Assembly: GCF_005938125.1 (NCBI RefSeq)
Contig: NZ_VCQN01000004.1
Span: 1 to 64,000 of the forward strand
Source: Bacillus sp. BHET2
GTDB lineage: Bacteria; Bacillota; Bacilli; Bacillales; Bacillaceae_B
Direction: 5' to 3'
DNA length: 64,000 nt
Numbering within the stretch: the first letter of the stretch is position 1; every line of letters begins with the position of its first letter. Under the pieces are notes generated by a model. The model saw only the letters and a list, made by a program, of their open reading frames with translations, was not told where the DNA came from and made no database searches. Shown one piece after another: positions 42,201 to 51,075 of this stretch. A program made the translations under genes and the position numbers.

Positions 42201-44531
42201 GTCATTACGAAACACTCAGGTGAAGTGCTTGACCTTAAAGCTTATGAAGAAGATGCGGATGCTCTTGCAAAAGTAGAAGAATTCAAGGCACCTCTTGAAG
42301 AGTTGAAGAGTGAAGTGGTCGGCAACTCAGAAGTGGCACTGAACGGCGAGCGTGCCGATGCCCGAAGAAAAGAAACAAACTTAGGTAATTTAATTGCTGA
42401 TGGAATGGTGGCAAGGGCCAATGAGTCCGTTGAAACATATATCGGTCTTCAAAATGGTGGTGGAATTCGTGCGTCAATCGACCCCGGTGAAATCACTCTT
42501 GGAGAAGTGTTAACGACAATGCCATTCGGGAATCAGCTTGTCACACTTGATTTAACTGGTCAGGAAATTGTAGATGCTCTTGAACACAGTGTATCAAGAG
42601 TAGAAGGACAAGACGCACCAGGAGAATTTCTACAAGTATCAGGAATCAAGTACAAATACGACGTAAACAAGCCAGCCGGAGAACGAGTATGGTTTGTAGA
42701 AGTGAAGACAAGTAATGGATTTGAAAAAATCGATTCGGATAAAATGTACTCAGTTGCCACCAACGCATTTACTGCAAATGGTGGAGATGGCTATACGATG
42801 TTCAAAAATGCTAAAGAAGAAGGACGCCAAACGGAATTGTTTGTAGCCGACTTTGAAGTATTCACTTCTTATCTTGAAAAGCACAATCCAGTTTCTCCGG
42901 AAGTGGAAGGACGCATTATTCAAGAGGCAGCACCAGAAGAGAATACAGATTTCAATTTATCGATTATGCACACGAACGATACTCACGCTCATGTGGAAGG
43001 ATATCCACGTCTGTTTACAGCTGTAAAGGAAGTTCGTGAGGAGAAAGACAATACATTATTATTGGATGCTGGGGATGTGTTCTCAGGAACCCTTTACTTC
43101 CGTCAATATTCAGGTCTTGCAGACTTATGGTTCATGAATGAACTAGACTATGATGCTATGACTCTTGGAAACCATGAATTCGATAAAGACTCGAAAACAT
43201 TAGCAAACTTTATTAAAGAAATGAACTTCCCGATGGTTTCTTCAAATGTTCAAGTGACAGGTGATGGAGACTTGGAACCATTGAAGAAGAAAGAAGTGGG
43301 GACTCCAGGTGAAGGTGGAAACATCTATCCTGCTATTATTAAAGAAGTAGACGGAGAAAAAGTAGGGATCTTCGGATTGACAACGCCGGAAACTGAATTT
43401 CTTTCAAATCCTGAAGAAAACGTTGTATTCGAGGATGCTGCTAAAAAAGCAACGGAAACAATAGACATGCTTGAAAAAGAAGGCGTCAATAAAATCATCG
43501 CCCTTTCTCATTTAGGCTATTCTCATGACCTGGAGCTTGCAGAAGCGGTTGATGGGATCGACGTAATCGTTGGAGGGCACTCCCACACAGTTTTAGAAGA
43601 GCCGGTAGTCATCGGTAAAGAAGAACCGACTCTTATCGTTCAAGCTGGCGAGTATTTAAACCTTCTTGGATTGTTAGATGTTACCTTCGATGCTGAAGGT
43701 GTCATCACAAGTCACGAAGGTGAAGTGCTTGACCTACAATCATACGAGGAGGATGCGGATGCACTTGCGAAAGTAAATGAATTCAAGGCTCCTCTGGAAG
43801 AAATCCAAAATGAAGTTGTAGGAAAAACGAAAGTAGCCTTAAATGGTGAACGGGCAGATGTTCGTACAAAAGAAACGAATCTAGGAAATTTAATTGCAGA
43901 TGCCATGGTAGAAAAAGCAAATCAATCAATTAAAACCCATATTGGTCTTCAAAATGGTGGCGGAATCCGTGCATCCATTGATAAAGGGAAAATTACATTG
44001 GGTGAAGTATTAACGACGATGCCATTTGGAAATAATCTAGTAACCCTTGATTTAACTGGACAAGAGCTTATGGACGCTCTTGAGCACAGCGTAAGCGGAA
44101 TTGAAACCGGAGAGGGCCGTTTCTTACAGGTATCCGGAATTAAGTACAAATACGACATCAACAAACCTATTGGAGAAAGAGTTTGGTCTGTAGAGGTGAA
44201 AACAGACAAAGGATTTAAAGAAATTAATACTGAGAAGAAGTACACTGTAGCAACAAATGCATTTACAGCTAATGGTGGAGATGGTTATTCCATGTTTAAA
44301 ACAGCTAAAGATGATGGGCGTATGACAGAATTGTTCCAGGTGGACTACGAAGTATTCACTGACTACTTAGCTAAACATAAAAATGTTTCTCCAAAAGTAG
44401 AAGGAAGAATCATTCAAGAGGCACAACAGGATGATTCTGATGATGGAGATTGGCAAGATGACTTCTTTGACTTTATTAAGAAGTTGAAAAATTGGTTTTG
44501 TACGTTATTTGGGGTATGTGGAAGACCGTAA
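39273..44531 (+). CDS. Secreted multidomain nuclease with tandem 5'-nucleotidases (YhcR/YfkN-like)
   Basis: 1752 residues. Signal peptide 1-30; OB-fold type domains (~35-390, VQEAIDNNTGTGTVTGYIVA and VEGIVTHVVDASNFYMQDAQ); an endonuclease/exonuclease/phosphatase domain (~410-690: AGYNIENFAA, VVNNHFNSKGGD, GDLNDFEFS, LDHMLVSN, SDHDAYIG); then two complete 5'-nucleotidase modules (~725-1225 and ~1225-1725). Each module has LSIMHTNDTHAHVEG, GNHEFD, GGHSHTV and a C-domain with NGGGIRASID and TANGGDGY. Module two is an exact 1500-bp-offset copy of module one at the DNA level. It fuses the architecture of B. subtilis YhcR with the double nucleotidase of YfkN. The likely role is extracellular nucleic-acid and nucleotide breakdown for phosphate and nucleosides. 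The C-terminus lacks LPXTG and ends in an unusual Cys-containing hydrophobic tail (NWFCTLFGVCGRP). TTG start after GAGGAGG. Confidence 0.92.
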   Translation: MKLMKKQLFIITTILAMLVSYIVPMSSMASASDYLTVQEAIDNNTGTGTVTGYIVAQTKSTNSYDFEAPFTADTNLAIADSADETDPSKVLPVQLPSAFRPDFGLLTNPDIIGKKVIITGSLEQYYSVPGLKSPTAMSFEGEAPDEPTPYEGIEGLRIHDIQGEAHASPYNTEKVKGVEGIVTHVVDASNFYMQDAQPDDNDKTSEAILVYKPAHGVKLGDKVTVDGQVKEWVLDGYDEKLQTDLAMTELNAQYGNVIVASNNNDLPAAQVMGEDENPPTEVVDNDQFGEFDPEQDGIDFYESLEGMRVSLENPTVTGPQKYGEVPVITGQVDGKAYTKEGAPLLTQENQNPERMFLLLDNRDFVTKTGDQFNGTVTGVVSYSFSNFKILVNEDSLPELTEREFTPEVTTIEKADDKLTVAGYNIENFAASDTAKRDKLAKSMMENLKSPDIIGLVEVLDESGTTDDGVVKADANYKALSDAIASFGGPTYSWTEIAPQDKEDGGVPGGNIRVGFLYNPDRVSLAEGTKGDATTAVAYDNGSLTLNPGRIDPMNAAFDDSRKPLAAQFNFKGEDVIVVNNHFNSKGGDQPVFGKNQPPVLGSEDQRLQIAEIVNSFVSDIQNKNEDANVVVMGDLNDFEFSAPLQKLKGEELTNLVETLPENERYTYTYQGNAQVLDHMLVSNRLAAGAEYDIVNFNSPYMEEHGRASDHDAYIGQFDLSAKSNDEFDLSIMHTNDTHAHVEGYPRLFTAVNKVRAEKENALLLDAGDVFSGTLYFRQYKGLADLSFMNELGFDAMTLGNHEFDKDSKTLANFIKEMNFPMVSSNVSVSGDADLEPIVKNEIGTPGEGGNIYPAMIKEVDGEKVGIFGLTTPDTAFISNPGENVEFENPASKAASTIGMLKNEGVNKIIALSHLGYAQDLELAEAVDGIDVIVGGHSHTVLEEPVVIEKEEPTVIVQAGEYLNLLGLLDVSFNADGVITKHSGEVLDLKAYEEDADALAKVEEFKAPLEELKSEVVGNSEVALNGERADARRKETNLGNLIADGMVARANESVETYIGLQNGGGIRASIDPGEITLGEVLTTMPFGNQLVTLDLTGQEIVDALEHSVSRVEGQDAPGEFLQVSGIKYKYDVNKPAGERVWFVEVKTSNGFEKIDSDKMYSVATNAFTANGGDGYTMFKNAKEEGRQTELFVADFEVFTSYLEKHNPVSPEVEGRIIQEAAPEENTDFNLSIMHTNDTHAHVEGYPRLFTAVKEVREEKDNTLLLDAGDVFSGTLYFRQYSGLADLWFMNELDYDAMTLGNHEFDKDSKTLANFIKEMNFPMVSSNVQVTGDGDLEPLKKKEVGTPGEGGNIYPAIIKEVDGEKVGIFGLTTPETEFLSNPEENVVFEDAAKKATETIDMLEKEGVNKIIALSHLGYSHDLELAEAVDGIDVIVGGHSHTVLEEPVVIGKEEPTLIVQAGEYLNLLGLLDVTFDAEGVITSHEGEVLDLQSYEEDADALAKVNEFKAPLEEIQNEVVGKTKVALNGERADVRTKETNLGNLIADAMVEKANQSIKTHIGLQNGGGIRASIDKGKITLGEVLTTMPFGNNLVTLDLTGQELMDALEHSVSGIETGEGRFLQVSGIKYKYDINKPIGERVWSVEVKTDKGFKEINTEKKYTVATNAFTANGGDGYSMFKTAKDDGRMTELFQVDYEVFTDYLAKHKNVSPKVEGRIIQEAQQDDSDDGDWQDDFFDFIKKLKNWFCTLFGVCGRP

Positions 44532-44554
44532 TATTGAGGTATTAGAAATACAGA

Positions 44555-44587
44555 AAGCACCGGCTGAATTCAGCCGGTGCTTTTTTT
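44555..44587. terminator. Bidirectional Rho-independent terminator
   Basis: AAAGCACCGGCTG, AATT, CAGCCGGTGCTTTTTTT; a perfect stem between the convergent nucleotidase and trhO genes. Confidence 0.95.
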
Positions 44588-44593
44588 GACTTA

Positions 44594-45559
44594 TTAAATA
44601 TTCGCTGTTTCCTTCTCACTCTCAATCACTGCCAAACGCTCTGCCACTTCTTCCTCCGTCAAACCATGCTCTTGAATGTAGCGGTTCTCAGGGCTCTTAC
44701 GGCACTCGTCAGAGCAGCTTCTCATATATTTATACTCGTTTTCTTCAGAGCAAAGAATTTTTCGATTACAAGGTGGGTGAGCACAGTTTACGTAGCGCTC
44801 GCAAGGTTCGCCTGTGTAGAAGTCTTTTCCTACAACAACATGTTCTGTTTGGTTAACAGGAACACCGATGCGCTCGTCGAATACATATAACTGACCGTCC
44901 CACAGCTGACCTTTTACTTCAGCGTCCTGACCATAGGTAACGATTCCACCGTGAAGTTGCGCAACATCCTCGAAGCCTTCTTTCACTAACCAACCTGAGA
45001 ATTTTTCACAACGGATACCACCTGTGCAATAAGTGATGATTTTCTTGCCTTCTAATTTATCTTTATTGTCCCGGACCCAATTCGGAAGATCGCGGAAGTT
45101 GGTGATATCCGGCTTTACGGCTCCTCTGAAGTGTCCAAGCTCATATTCATAGTCGTTACGTGCATCAAGAAGAATCGTATCTTCTTGTTGGATTTGTTCG
45201 AAGAAATCCTTTGGCTCAAGATACTTACCAGTGATTTCATTTGGATTGACATCATCTTCAAGACGAAGTGTCACAAGCTCTGGACGATGCTTTACTTTCA
45301 ATTTTTTGAAAGCATGCTCATCTGCTTCATCAATCTTGAACACTGTGTCGGAGAAGTGAGGGTCTTGTCTCATCGCTTCTATATAAGCATCTGTCTGTTC
45401 AATCGTACCGGAGCATGTGCCGTTAATTCCTTCGGATGAAATGAGAATACGACCCATAAGACCAAGATCGGAGCACATTTGTTTATGCTGGGCCGTAACT
45501 TCTTCAGGATTCTCAATCGCTACATAGTTGTAATACAGTAGTACTCGATAATTTTTCAT
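44594..45559 (-). CDS. trhO: Rhodanese-domain tRNA uridine(34) hydroxylase
   Basis: Forms 5-hydroxyuridine at the wobble position of tRNAs. About 321 residues: an N-terminal ferredoxin-like domain ([36 protein letters not shown]), a central rhodanese domain with the active Cys in [15 protein letters not shown] near 185, and a C-terminal Cys-rich segment ([36 protein letters not shown] read in parts). The ATG at 45559 follows AGGTGG; the in-frame start at 45571 overlaps that site. Confidence 0.94.
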   Translation of the reverse strand: MKNYRVLLYYNYVAIENPEEVTAQHKQMCSDLGLMGRILISSEGINGTCSGTIEQTDAYIEAMRQDPHFSDTVFKIDEADEHAFKKLKVKHRPELVTLRLEDDVNPNEITGKYLEPKDFFEQIQQEDTILLDARNDYEYELGHFRGAVKPDITNFRDLPNWVRDNKDKLEGKKIITYCTGGIRCEKFSGWLVKEGFEDVAQLHGGIVTYGQDAEVKGQLWDGQLYVFDERIGVPVNQTEHVVVGKDFYTGEPCERYVNCAHPPCNRKILCSEENEYKYMRSCSDECRKSPENRYIQEHGLTEEEVAERLAVIESEKETANI

Positions 45560-45869
45560 GTTTATTTCCACCTGTCGATATATATTTGCAAGATATAATC
45601 TTAGGATTCTGTTCCTTATTACTCTTACGATGTACTATTATAACAAATTTTTATGAAATTGCATTATGTATGGGTGATAAAAGATGGGGATTGTGAGGAA
45701 AAGGTGGTGGATATTGGGTTTGAAGGGTCTTCTGATTGATGGGAATTTAAGTTGATACTTGAGTGATATGTTCCATGTTGCGTTTATCGCACAAAAATCA
45801 ATTCATTCTTCCAGCAAACAATTATTATTTCTGAGCATTTAATTAAAAACTTCCACTTTCACACAGGAG

Positions 45870-45928
45870 TTTCCACCGTAATAGCGAATGTATATATTAA
45901 CGGTATTATTAAGGAACTTTTCCTTAAA
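45870..45928 (+). promoter_or_regulatory. Promoter/operator module of the M20 amidohydrolase operon (copy 1)
   Basis: TTTCC, TATTAACGG and the perfect palindrome TTAAGGAA-CTT-TTCCTTAA occur in this order. The same elements with identical spacing recur at 52613-52671 before abgT. TTCCAC and TATTAA (18 bp apart) could be the -35 and -10, putting the palindrome just past the transcription start. Elsewhere in the 400-base gap before the operon nothing else is seen. Confidence 0.7.
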
Positions 45929-45958
45929 TAATCAATCGACCGAAAAAGGAGATTTTTC

Positions 45959-47161
45959 ATGGAAGTTAAGCAGCTTGTTCAATCAGTAGAGAATGAAGTC
46001 ATTGAATTACGAAGACATTTTCATCAACACCCGGAGGTAAGTGGGGAAGAGGTCAAAACATCTAACATGATTCAACAAACACTATCTGAAGCAGGTATCC
46101 CTTATAAAACAGGCTATGCCCAAACAGGAGTGCTGGGCATTATCCAAGGTGAAAAGCCTGGAGGGACGGTCGCCCTGAGAGCTGATATTGATGCTCTGCC
46201 TATCCAGGAGGAAAATGACCTTCCCTATAAATCGACCATAGCGAATAAAATGCATGCCTGCGGCCACGATGCTCATACGTCTATGCTCCTCGGTACCGGG
46301 AAGGTGTTAAATCAATTGAAGTCACAAATAGCAGGTACGATTCTTCTTGTCTTCCAACCGGCGGAAGAGAATGCTCCTGTTGGAGGCTCGCAGCAAATGA
46401 TGGACGATGGCGTATTCGAAGAATTCACACCTGACGTCATTTTCGGTCAGCATGTGTGGCCTGATCTACCTGTTGGCGAAATCGGTATTCTTCATCATGA
46501 AATCATGGGTGCTTCAGACCGGTTTAAAATCAAAGTGAAAGGTTCCGGTGGACACGCCAGCATGCCTCATCAATCCAATGATGCCATTATTATTGCCAAT
46601 AATCTCATCACTCAGCTTCAAACGATTGTGAGCCGGAACACAGACCCTATCGATTCTGCTGTCCTTACAATTGGAAAAATTGAAGGGGGCTACCGGTACA
46701 ATGTCATCGCGGATGAAGTGACCCTTGAAGGAACGATTAGAACCTTCAAGCCGGAAGTGAAAGAGATGGTGAAGGGCCGTTTCTATTCAATCGTAGAAGG
46801 AGTCGGGAAGAGCTTCGATGCTCACATGGAGATTGATTATTTAGATGGATATCCGGCAACAGTCAATTCACCACAATGGGCAGATGAAGTAAAGCTTGCC
46901 GCTCAGAAGGTTCTTGGGGAGCATGCAACTCCTGTTGTTTCTCCGTCCCTTGGAGGGGAGGATTTCTCTCGTTTCCTCCAAAAATATCCCGGTGCATTTT
47001 ACTGGCTGGGTACTTCAGTGAAGGACACAGAACCCCAATATCCACTCCATGACCCACGGTTTAAATTAGATGAAAGAGCACTAAACAAAGGGGTTCAAGT
47101 CATGGTTCAACTAACAATAGATACTTTGAATAAGCTCGAACACAAGGAGTCTTCCCTATGA
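45959..47161 (+). CDS. M20D amidohydrolase (N-acyl-amino-acid / hippurate hydrolase type)
   Basis: 400-residue zinc enzyme that removes an acyl group from an amino acid or peptide. Motifs: ELRRHFHQHPEVSGEE at 17-32, ALRADIDALPIQE, the metal-ligand MHACGHDAHTSML near 100, FQPAEENAPVGG near 135, and late SLGGEDFSRFL and YPLHDPRF. The four-base overlap with the next M20 gene marks an operon. Together with AbgA-like and AbgT-like genes it suggests use of aroyl or acyl amino-acid conjugates. Confidence 0.93.
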   Translation: MEVKQLVQSVENEVIELRRHFHQHPEVSGEEVKTSNMIQQTLSEAGIPYKTGYAQTGVLGIIQGEKPGGTVALRADIDALPIQEENDLPYKSTIANKMHACGHDAHTSMLLGTGKVLNQLKSQIAGTILLVFQPAEENAPVGGSQQMMDDGVFEEFTPDVIFGQHVWPDLPVGEIGILHHEIMGASDRFKIKVKGSGGHASMPHQSNDAIIIANNLITQLQTIVSRNTDPIDSAVLTIGKIEGGYRYNVIADEVTLEGTIRTFKPEVKEMVKGRFYSIVEGVGKSFDAHMEIDYLDGYPATVNSPQWADEVKLAAQKVLGEHATPVVSPSLGGEDFSRFLQKYPGAFYWLGTSVKDTEPQYPLHDPRFKLDERALNKGVQVMVQLTIDTLNKLEHKESSL

Positions 47162-48480
47162 GTTCAATCGACCGGTTTATTGACGAAATCGCTCCGACGT
47201 TAACAGCTTTTAGACGTACCTTTCATCAGCAACCGGAACTGGGATTTACCGAATATGTCACAACGTATCTGATTGGGAAAGAGTTGGTCAATCTCGGTTT
47301 CACGATTCACCTAGGAAAGGATGCATTGGATTCAAACCATCGAATGGGGGTTCCATCACAAGAATTCTTAGTCCCCCAGGAAGAACGTGCCATTCAAGAA
47401 GGCGTGGAGACGAGCTGGCTCGATAAAATGAAAGGCGGTCATACTGGAGTCGTGGCCACATTGGATACAGGAAAGCCCGGTCCCCACATGGCGTTCCGAT
47501 TTGATATCGATGCGTTGCCAATTACTGAATCCGATGACCATGATCTTCACTTTCCGTCTTTAACTGGTTTTCACTCCAGAAATGATGGTGTGATGCATGC
47601 TTGCGGACATGATGGTCATGCCGCCATCGGTCTTGGTGTAGCAAACTTTCTATCTACCTACAAAGATCAGCTTTGTGGAAGGTTCACCCTTCTCTTTCAA
47701 CCTGCTGAAGAAGGTGGACGGGGAGCAAAAGCGATGGTGAAAAAAGGCTGGCTCGATGACGTCGATTATTTCGCAAGCGGCCATATCGGTATTCGGGATT
47801 CAAAGCTTGGAAGGGTATATGCTACGACGAACTCTTTTTTAGCTTCATCTAAAATCAACGTCACATATAAAGGGAAAGCGGCCCACGCAGGCCTCGAGCC
47901 TGAAAAGGGGAAGAATGCTTTATTGGCTGCCGCCGCGGCAAGTATTCACCTCTATACGATTCCACGTCATTCTGATGGAGCGACCCGGATCAATGTAGGA
48001 AACCTCCAAGCCGGGGCTGGTCGAAACATCATTGCAGATGAAGCCCGGTTGGAATTGGAGACGAGGGGAGAGACGACCGCCATCAATCAATACATGCTGA
48101 AAGAAGCCCTGCGAATACTGCAAGCATCAGGGGACCTTTATGGTGTGGAAGCAGAAATCGATGTAGTGGGTGAGACGGTGGAAGCCGAGTGTAATCCCGA
48201 GTGGATTCAATGGTTGAAGGAAGCGGAGAAGGATAGTCCACTCATTTACGATGTCCGCGAATCCTTACCCTTAAAAGCATCAGAGGACGTGACCTACATG
48301 ATCAACCAAGTACAACAGCAAGGAGGAAGTGCGACATTTATGGTCTTTGGAACCCCATTAGAAAACGGACACCATCATCACGAGTTTGATTTTGAGGAAG
48401 GGGTCCTGAAGGTGGCAGTAGATGCCCTCGCCCGCCTTATTCTAAAACTATCTCACCAAAAAGAGGAGGTTGTACTTTGA
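47158..48480 (+). CDS. abgA: AbgA-like M20 peptidase (p-aminobenzoyl-glutamate hydrolase subunit A type)
   Basis: 440 residues. Opens with FRRTFHQQPELGFTEYVTTY and has AFRFDIDALPITESDDHD, MHACGHDGHAAIGLG, FQPAEEGGRGAKAMVKKGWL and SEDVTYM, all typical of AbgA. In E. coli AbgA and AbgB cleave p-aminobenzoyl-glutamate imported by AbgT. Here there is no AbgB-like second subunit beside it, but two other M20 types. It overlaps both neighbours. Confidence 0.88.
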   Translation: MSSIDRFIDEIAPTLTAFRRTFHQQPELGFTEYVTTYLIGKELVNLGFTIHLGKDALDSNHRMGVPSQEFLVPQEERAIQEGVETSWLDKMKGGHTGVVATLDTGKPGPHMAFRFDIDALPITESDDHDLHFPSLTGFHSRNDGVMHACGHDGHAAIGLGVANFLSTYKDQLCGRFTLLFQPAEEGGRGAKAMVKKGWLDDVDYFASGHIGIRDSKLGRVYATTNSFLASSKINVTYKGKAAHAGLEPEKGKNALLAAAAASIHLYTIPRHSDGATRINVGNLQAGAGRNIIADEARLELETRGETTAINQYMLKEALRILQASGDLYGVEAEIDVVGETVEAECNPEWIQWLKEAEKDSPLIYDVRESLPLKASEDVTYMINQVQQQGGSATFMVFGTPLENGHHHHEFDFEEGVLKVAVDALARLILKLSHQKEEVVL

Positions 48481-49709
48481 AAGAGTGGCTGGATACAACA
48501 TTAAAGGCTTTAAATCTAGTGGAAACAATGGAGCAACCGAATGGATTTACGCGATTAGGATATTCAGAGGAAGAGCTTGTTTCTATGAATGAATTTCGGA
48601 ACGTGGCAGAAGGTTTAGGATTATCCGTTCGAAGAGATCAGGCCGGCAACCTTTTTGCCAGGTGGGAAGGAGAAAGCGATCAAGTTGTCATGACAGGATC
48701 TCATCTCGATACAGTTGAAAACGGTGGAGGCTATGACGGAGCAGCGGGTGTTCTCTGCAGCCTTGGAGCTGTAAAAGCCCTAAAAGATCGAGGGTTCAAA
48801 CCTCACCATTCCATTGAAGTAGTCTGCTTTGCCTCAGAAGAATCGGCTCGTTTCGGTGTTTCCACTATAGGCAGTAAAAGCGTGGCAGGAATTCTTGATA
48901 AATCAGTGGAACATGTAAAAGATCGACACGGAGTCAGCATAAAAGAAGCGGTGGAATCAACAGAATTAGACTGGGGTTCCATTGAAAGGGCTGAAAGACC
49001 CCTAAACGAAATCCTTTCTTTCATCGAACTACATATTGAACAGGGGACACAAGTGGAAGATCACGGGTCTCAATTCGGAATCGTCAGGGGAGTCGCTTGT
49101 CCAATCCGACTAAAGGTGAAGGTGGAAGGAATGGCAGGCCACACCGGAACGACTCCAATGGGGAAACGAACCGATGCCCTTGTTGCCCTTGCCCCACTTA
49201 TTACATTCGTTTCCACAGAGGCAGAAAAGCTGTCCAATCAGTCCCTGAAGCCACTGGTTGCGACCGTCAGTACTATGGAGGTAAAACCAAATGTTATGAA
49301 CGTCATCCCAGGCTATGTAGAAGCAGGAATCGATATTCGTTCCGTCGATGATGCCCTTAAGAGATCCATGGCCGATAAAATAATCGATCGATGCAGAAGC
49401 TTAGAGGACGAATTTAATGTTACAATCAAACTAGAAACTCTTGTGGATAATCCTTCTATTCTATTAGATGAAGAGCTGACGGCCAGAGTGAAACGTGCCG
49501 GGGAAGATCTCGGTTTCAAAACGTTTGAAATGGATAGCGGTGCAGGGCATGATGTCATGAATATGGCAGCCAAATGGCCGTCTGCATTAGTGTTCATTCC
49601 TTGTGATAAAGGAATCAGTCACCATCCACTGGAACATAGCTCGTTAGACGATTTAAATGCAGGAGTTGAGATTCTAGCCGAAGTGCTGCGGCAAGAAGCA
49701 GGTGAATAA
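48477..49709 (+). CDS. M20C zinc hydrolase (N-carbamoyl-amino-acid hydrolase / allantoate amidohydrolase type)
   Basis: 410 residues. Motifs: NLFARWEGES, MTGSHLDTVENGGGYDGAAGVL with metal ligands His and Asp, VVCFASEESARFG, FIELHIEQGTQVED, GHTGTTPMGKR and SGAGHDVMNMA. Such enzymes hydrolyse N-carbamoyl or ureido acids. TTG start at 48477 overlaps the previous stop; GAGGAGG upstream. The exact substrate is not decidable. Confidence 0.9.
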   Translation: MKEWLDTTLKALNLVETMEQPNGFTRLGYSEEELVSMNEFRNVAEGLGLSVRRDQAGNLFARWEGESDQVVMTGSHLDTVENGGGYDGAAGVLCSLGAVKALKDRGFKPHHSIEVVCFASEESARFGVSTIGSKSVAGILDKSVEHVKDRHGVSIKEAVESTELDWGSIERAERPLNEILSFIELHIEQGTQVEDHGSQFGIVRGVACPIRLKVKVEGMAGHTGTTPMGKRTDALVALAPLITFVSTEAEKLSNQSLKPLVATVSTMEVKPNVMNVIPGYVEAGIDIRSVDDALKRSMADKIIDRCRSLEDEFNVTIKLETLVDNPSILLDEELTARVKRAGEDLGFKTFEMDSGAGHDVMNMAAKWPSALVFIPCDKGISHHPLEHSSLDDLNAGVEILAEVLRQEAGE

Positions 49710-49712
49710 CAG

Positions 49713-51020
49713 TTGAAGATAAAGATCGGTGTCATTGGCCCGGATGATTCGATACAACGGATCAATCATGTGGCTACTCATTTTGGCAATATTGAACTTA
49801 TGAATTTCCCCTATCATGAGGTGAATGAAATAGAAACAATTCTTGAGAAGAACCGGGGCTTAGTTGATCAATGGTTCTTTTCAGGACAATCCCCATTCTA
49901 CTATGCGCTTGAAAAAGGATGGATCATGGAAAAGGAAGGAAGCTTTCCCCCTTTACATGGATCCAGCTTCTTTGGAGCATTATTAGAAGCGCAAATGAAA
50001 GAACAGATGCTCTTACAGAAGATCAGCATCGATACGATTTCAAAGAAGGAAATTGAAATAGCCGTACAATTCCACTCCTTCGATCAACTTGATATTTCAA
50101 GTTATCCGTATGAAGGGTACCGTAGTGCGGATGAGCTCGTAGACTATCACCGTTCCCTTTTTGAAAAAGGAGAAATCGAAGCTGCGATTACGTGTATTCA
50201 AAGTGTGCAAAAGAGCCTCACTGAATTGGGTATCCCATGCTACCGTGTCGTGCCGACGAATTTATCCATTCGGATGATTTTGCAGTATTTGTTAGAGAGG
50301 GCACAATCCAGAAAATATCGTAAATCCCAGATTGCCATCGTTGGAATCGAAGTCATCTATTCGACTCAGACATTGGACGAGTCCCATTTTTCATACAAGA
50401 TGAAGCACCAGGAGCTGGATTTAAAGCGGAACCTCTTAGATATAGCCCAGAAGATCAATGGCTCCATGGTTCAATTGGGGGATGGATTATTCTTTGTCTA
50501 TACAACGAGAGGCGAGCTTGATCTTCATGAGAAGGAGTCGATTTTCTCTAACCTGACTCAGGAAGTGAAGGCTCATACAGATTTGGATATTCGCGTGGGA
50601 TTAGGATTCGGGGTGACTGTGTTAGAAGCAGAGCACCATGTCCGGCTTGCTTTTCAACACGCAAGAAAGCATGAAACTTCCATCGTTGTAAGTGTCAATG
50701 AGGATAAGACGGTAACGGAAATCCTTCCATCCTCTAAGGCGATTACGTACTCCATGAACAACTTGGGAGAGATGTGGGAGAAAGCCTTTAAAGGAGCTAC
50801 CGTCAGCACTGCGATTGTGTCAAAAATCCTATCCCTTTCACGTCATTACGAGAAAGAAGAAATCACGTCCCAGGATCTTTCCCGCTGGTTAAAAAGCACC
50901 GAGCGTAATGGACGGAGAATCCTCACTGAAATGGAACGAATCGGAATCGTGAAAATAAGCGGTGAAGAACAAAGTGGCGGAAGAGGAAGACCGAAAAAAT
51001 TATACAGATTTCAATTATAA
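49713..51020 (+). CDS. Transcriptional regulator with cyclase-like middle domain and C-terminal winged helix
   Basis: 435 residues, three parts. Residues 1-~205 look like a ligand-sensing domain (KIKIGVIGPDDSIQRINHVA opens it, in the manner of PrpR_N/periplasmic-binding folds). Residues ~205-340 contain an alpha/beta segment (QIAIVGIEVIYSTQ, MVQLGDGLFFVYTTRG, DLDIRVGLGFGVTVLEAEHHVRLAFQHA) with the topology of GGDEF-like or GTP cyclohydrolase III palm domains; the GGDEF signature is absent. Residues ~365-435 form a winged helix (ITSQDLSRWLKSTERNGRRIL, ending GRGRPKKLYRF). It starts three bases after the third M20 gene. It probably controls the operon through the duplicated palindromes at 45909 and 52652. 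Confidence 0.65.
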   Translation: MKIKIGVIGPDDSIQRINHVATHFGNIELMNFPYHEVNEIETILEKNRGLVDQWFFSGQSPFYYALEKGWIMEKEGSFPPLHGSSFFGALLEAQMKEQMLLQKISIDTISKKEIEIAVQFHSFDQLDISSYPYEGYRSADELVDYHRSLFEKGEIEAAITCIQSVQKSLTELGIPCYRVVPTNLSIRMILQYLLERAQSRKYRKSQIAIVGIEVIYSTQTLDESHFSYKMKHQELDLKRNLLDIAQKINGSMVQLGDGLFFVYTTRGELDLHEKESIFSNLTQEVKAHTDLDIRVGLGFGVTVLEAEHHVRLAFQHARKHETSIVVSVNEDKTVTEILPSSKAITYSMNNLGEMWEKAFKGATVSTAIVSKILSLSRHYEKEEITSQDLSRWLKSTERNGRRILTEMERIGIVKISGEEQSGGRGRPKKLYRFQL

Positions 51021-51075
51021 GTTGAAATGAAAAGACCCTACTCAAGGTGCTAACCCCCAAAAGTTAGAGTTTTTA

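Noticed and set aside
45572..45869. Riboswitch or leader RNA before the M20 operon
   Set aside because: No conserved aptamer blocks or terminator were found in this segment.
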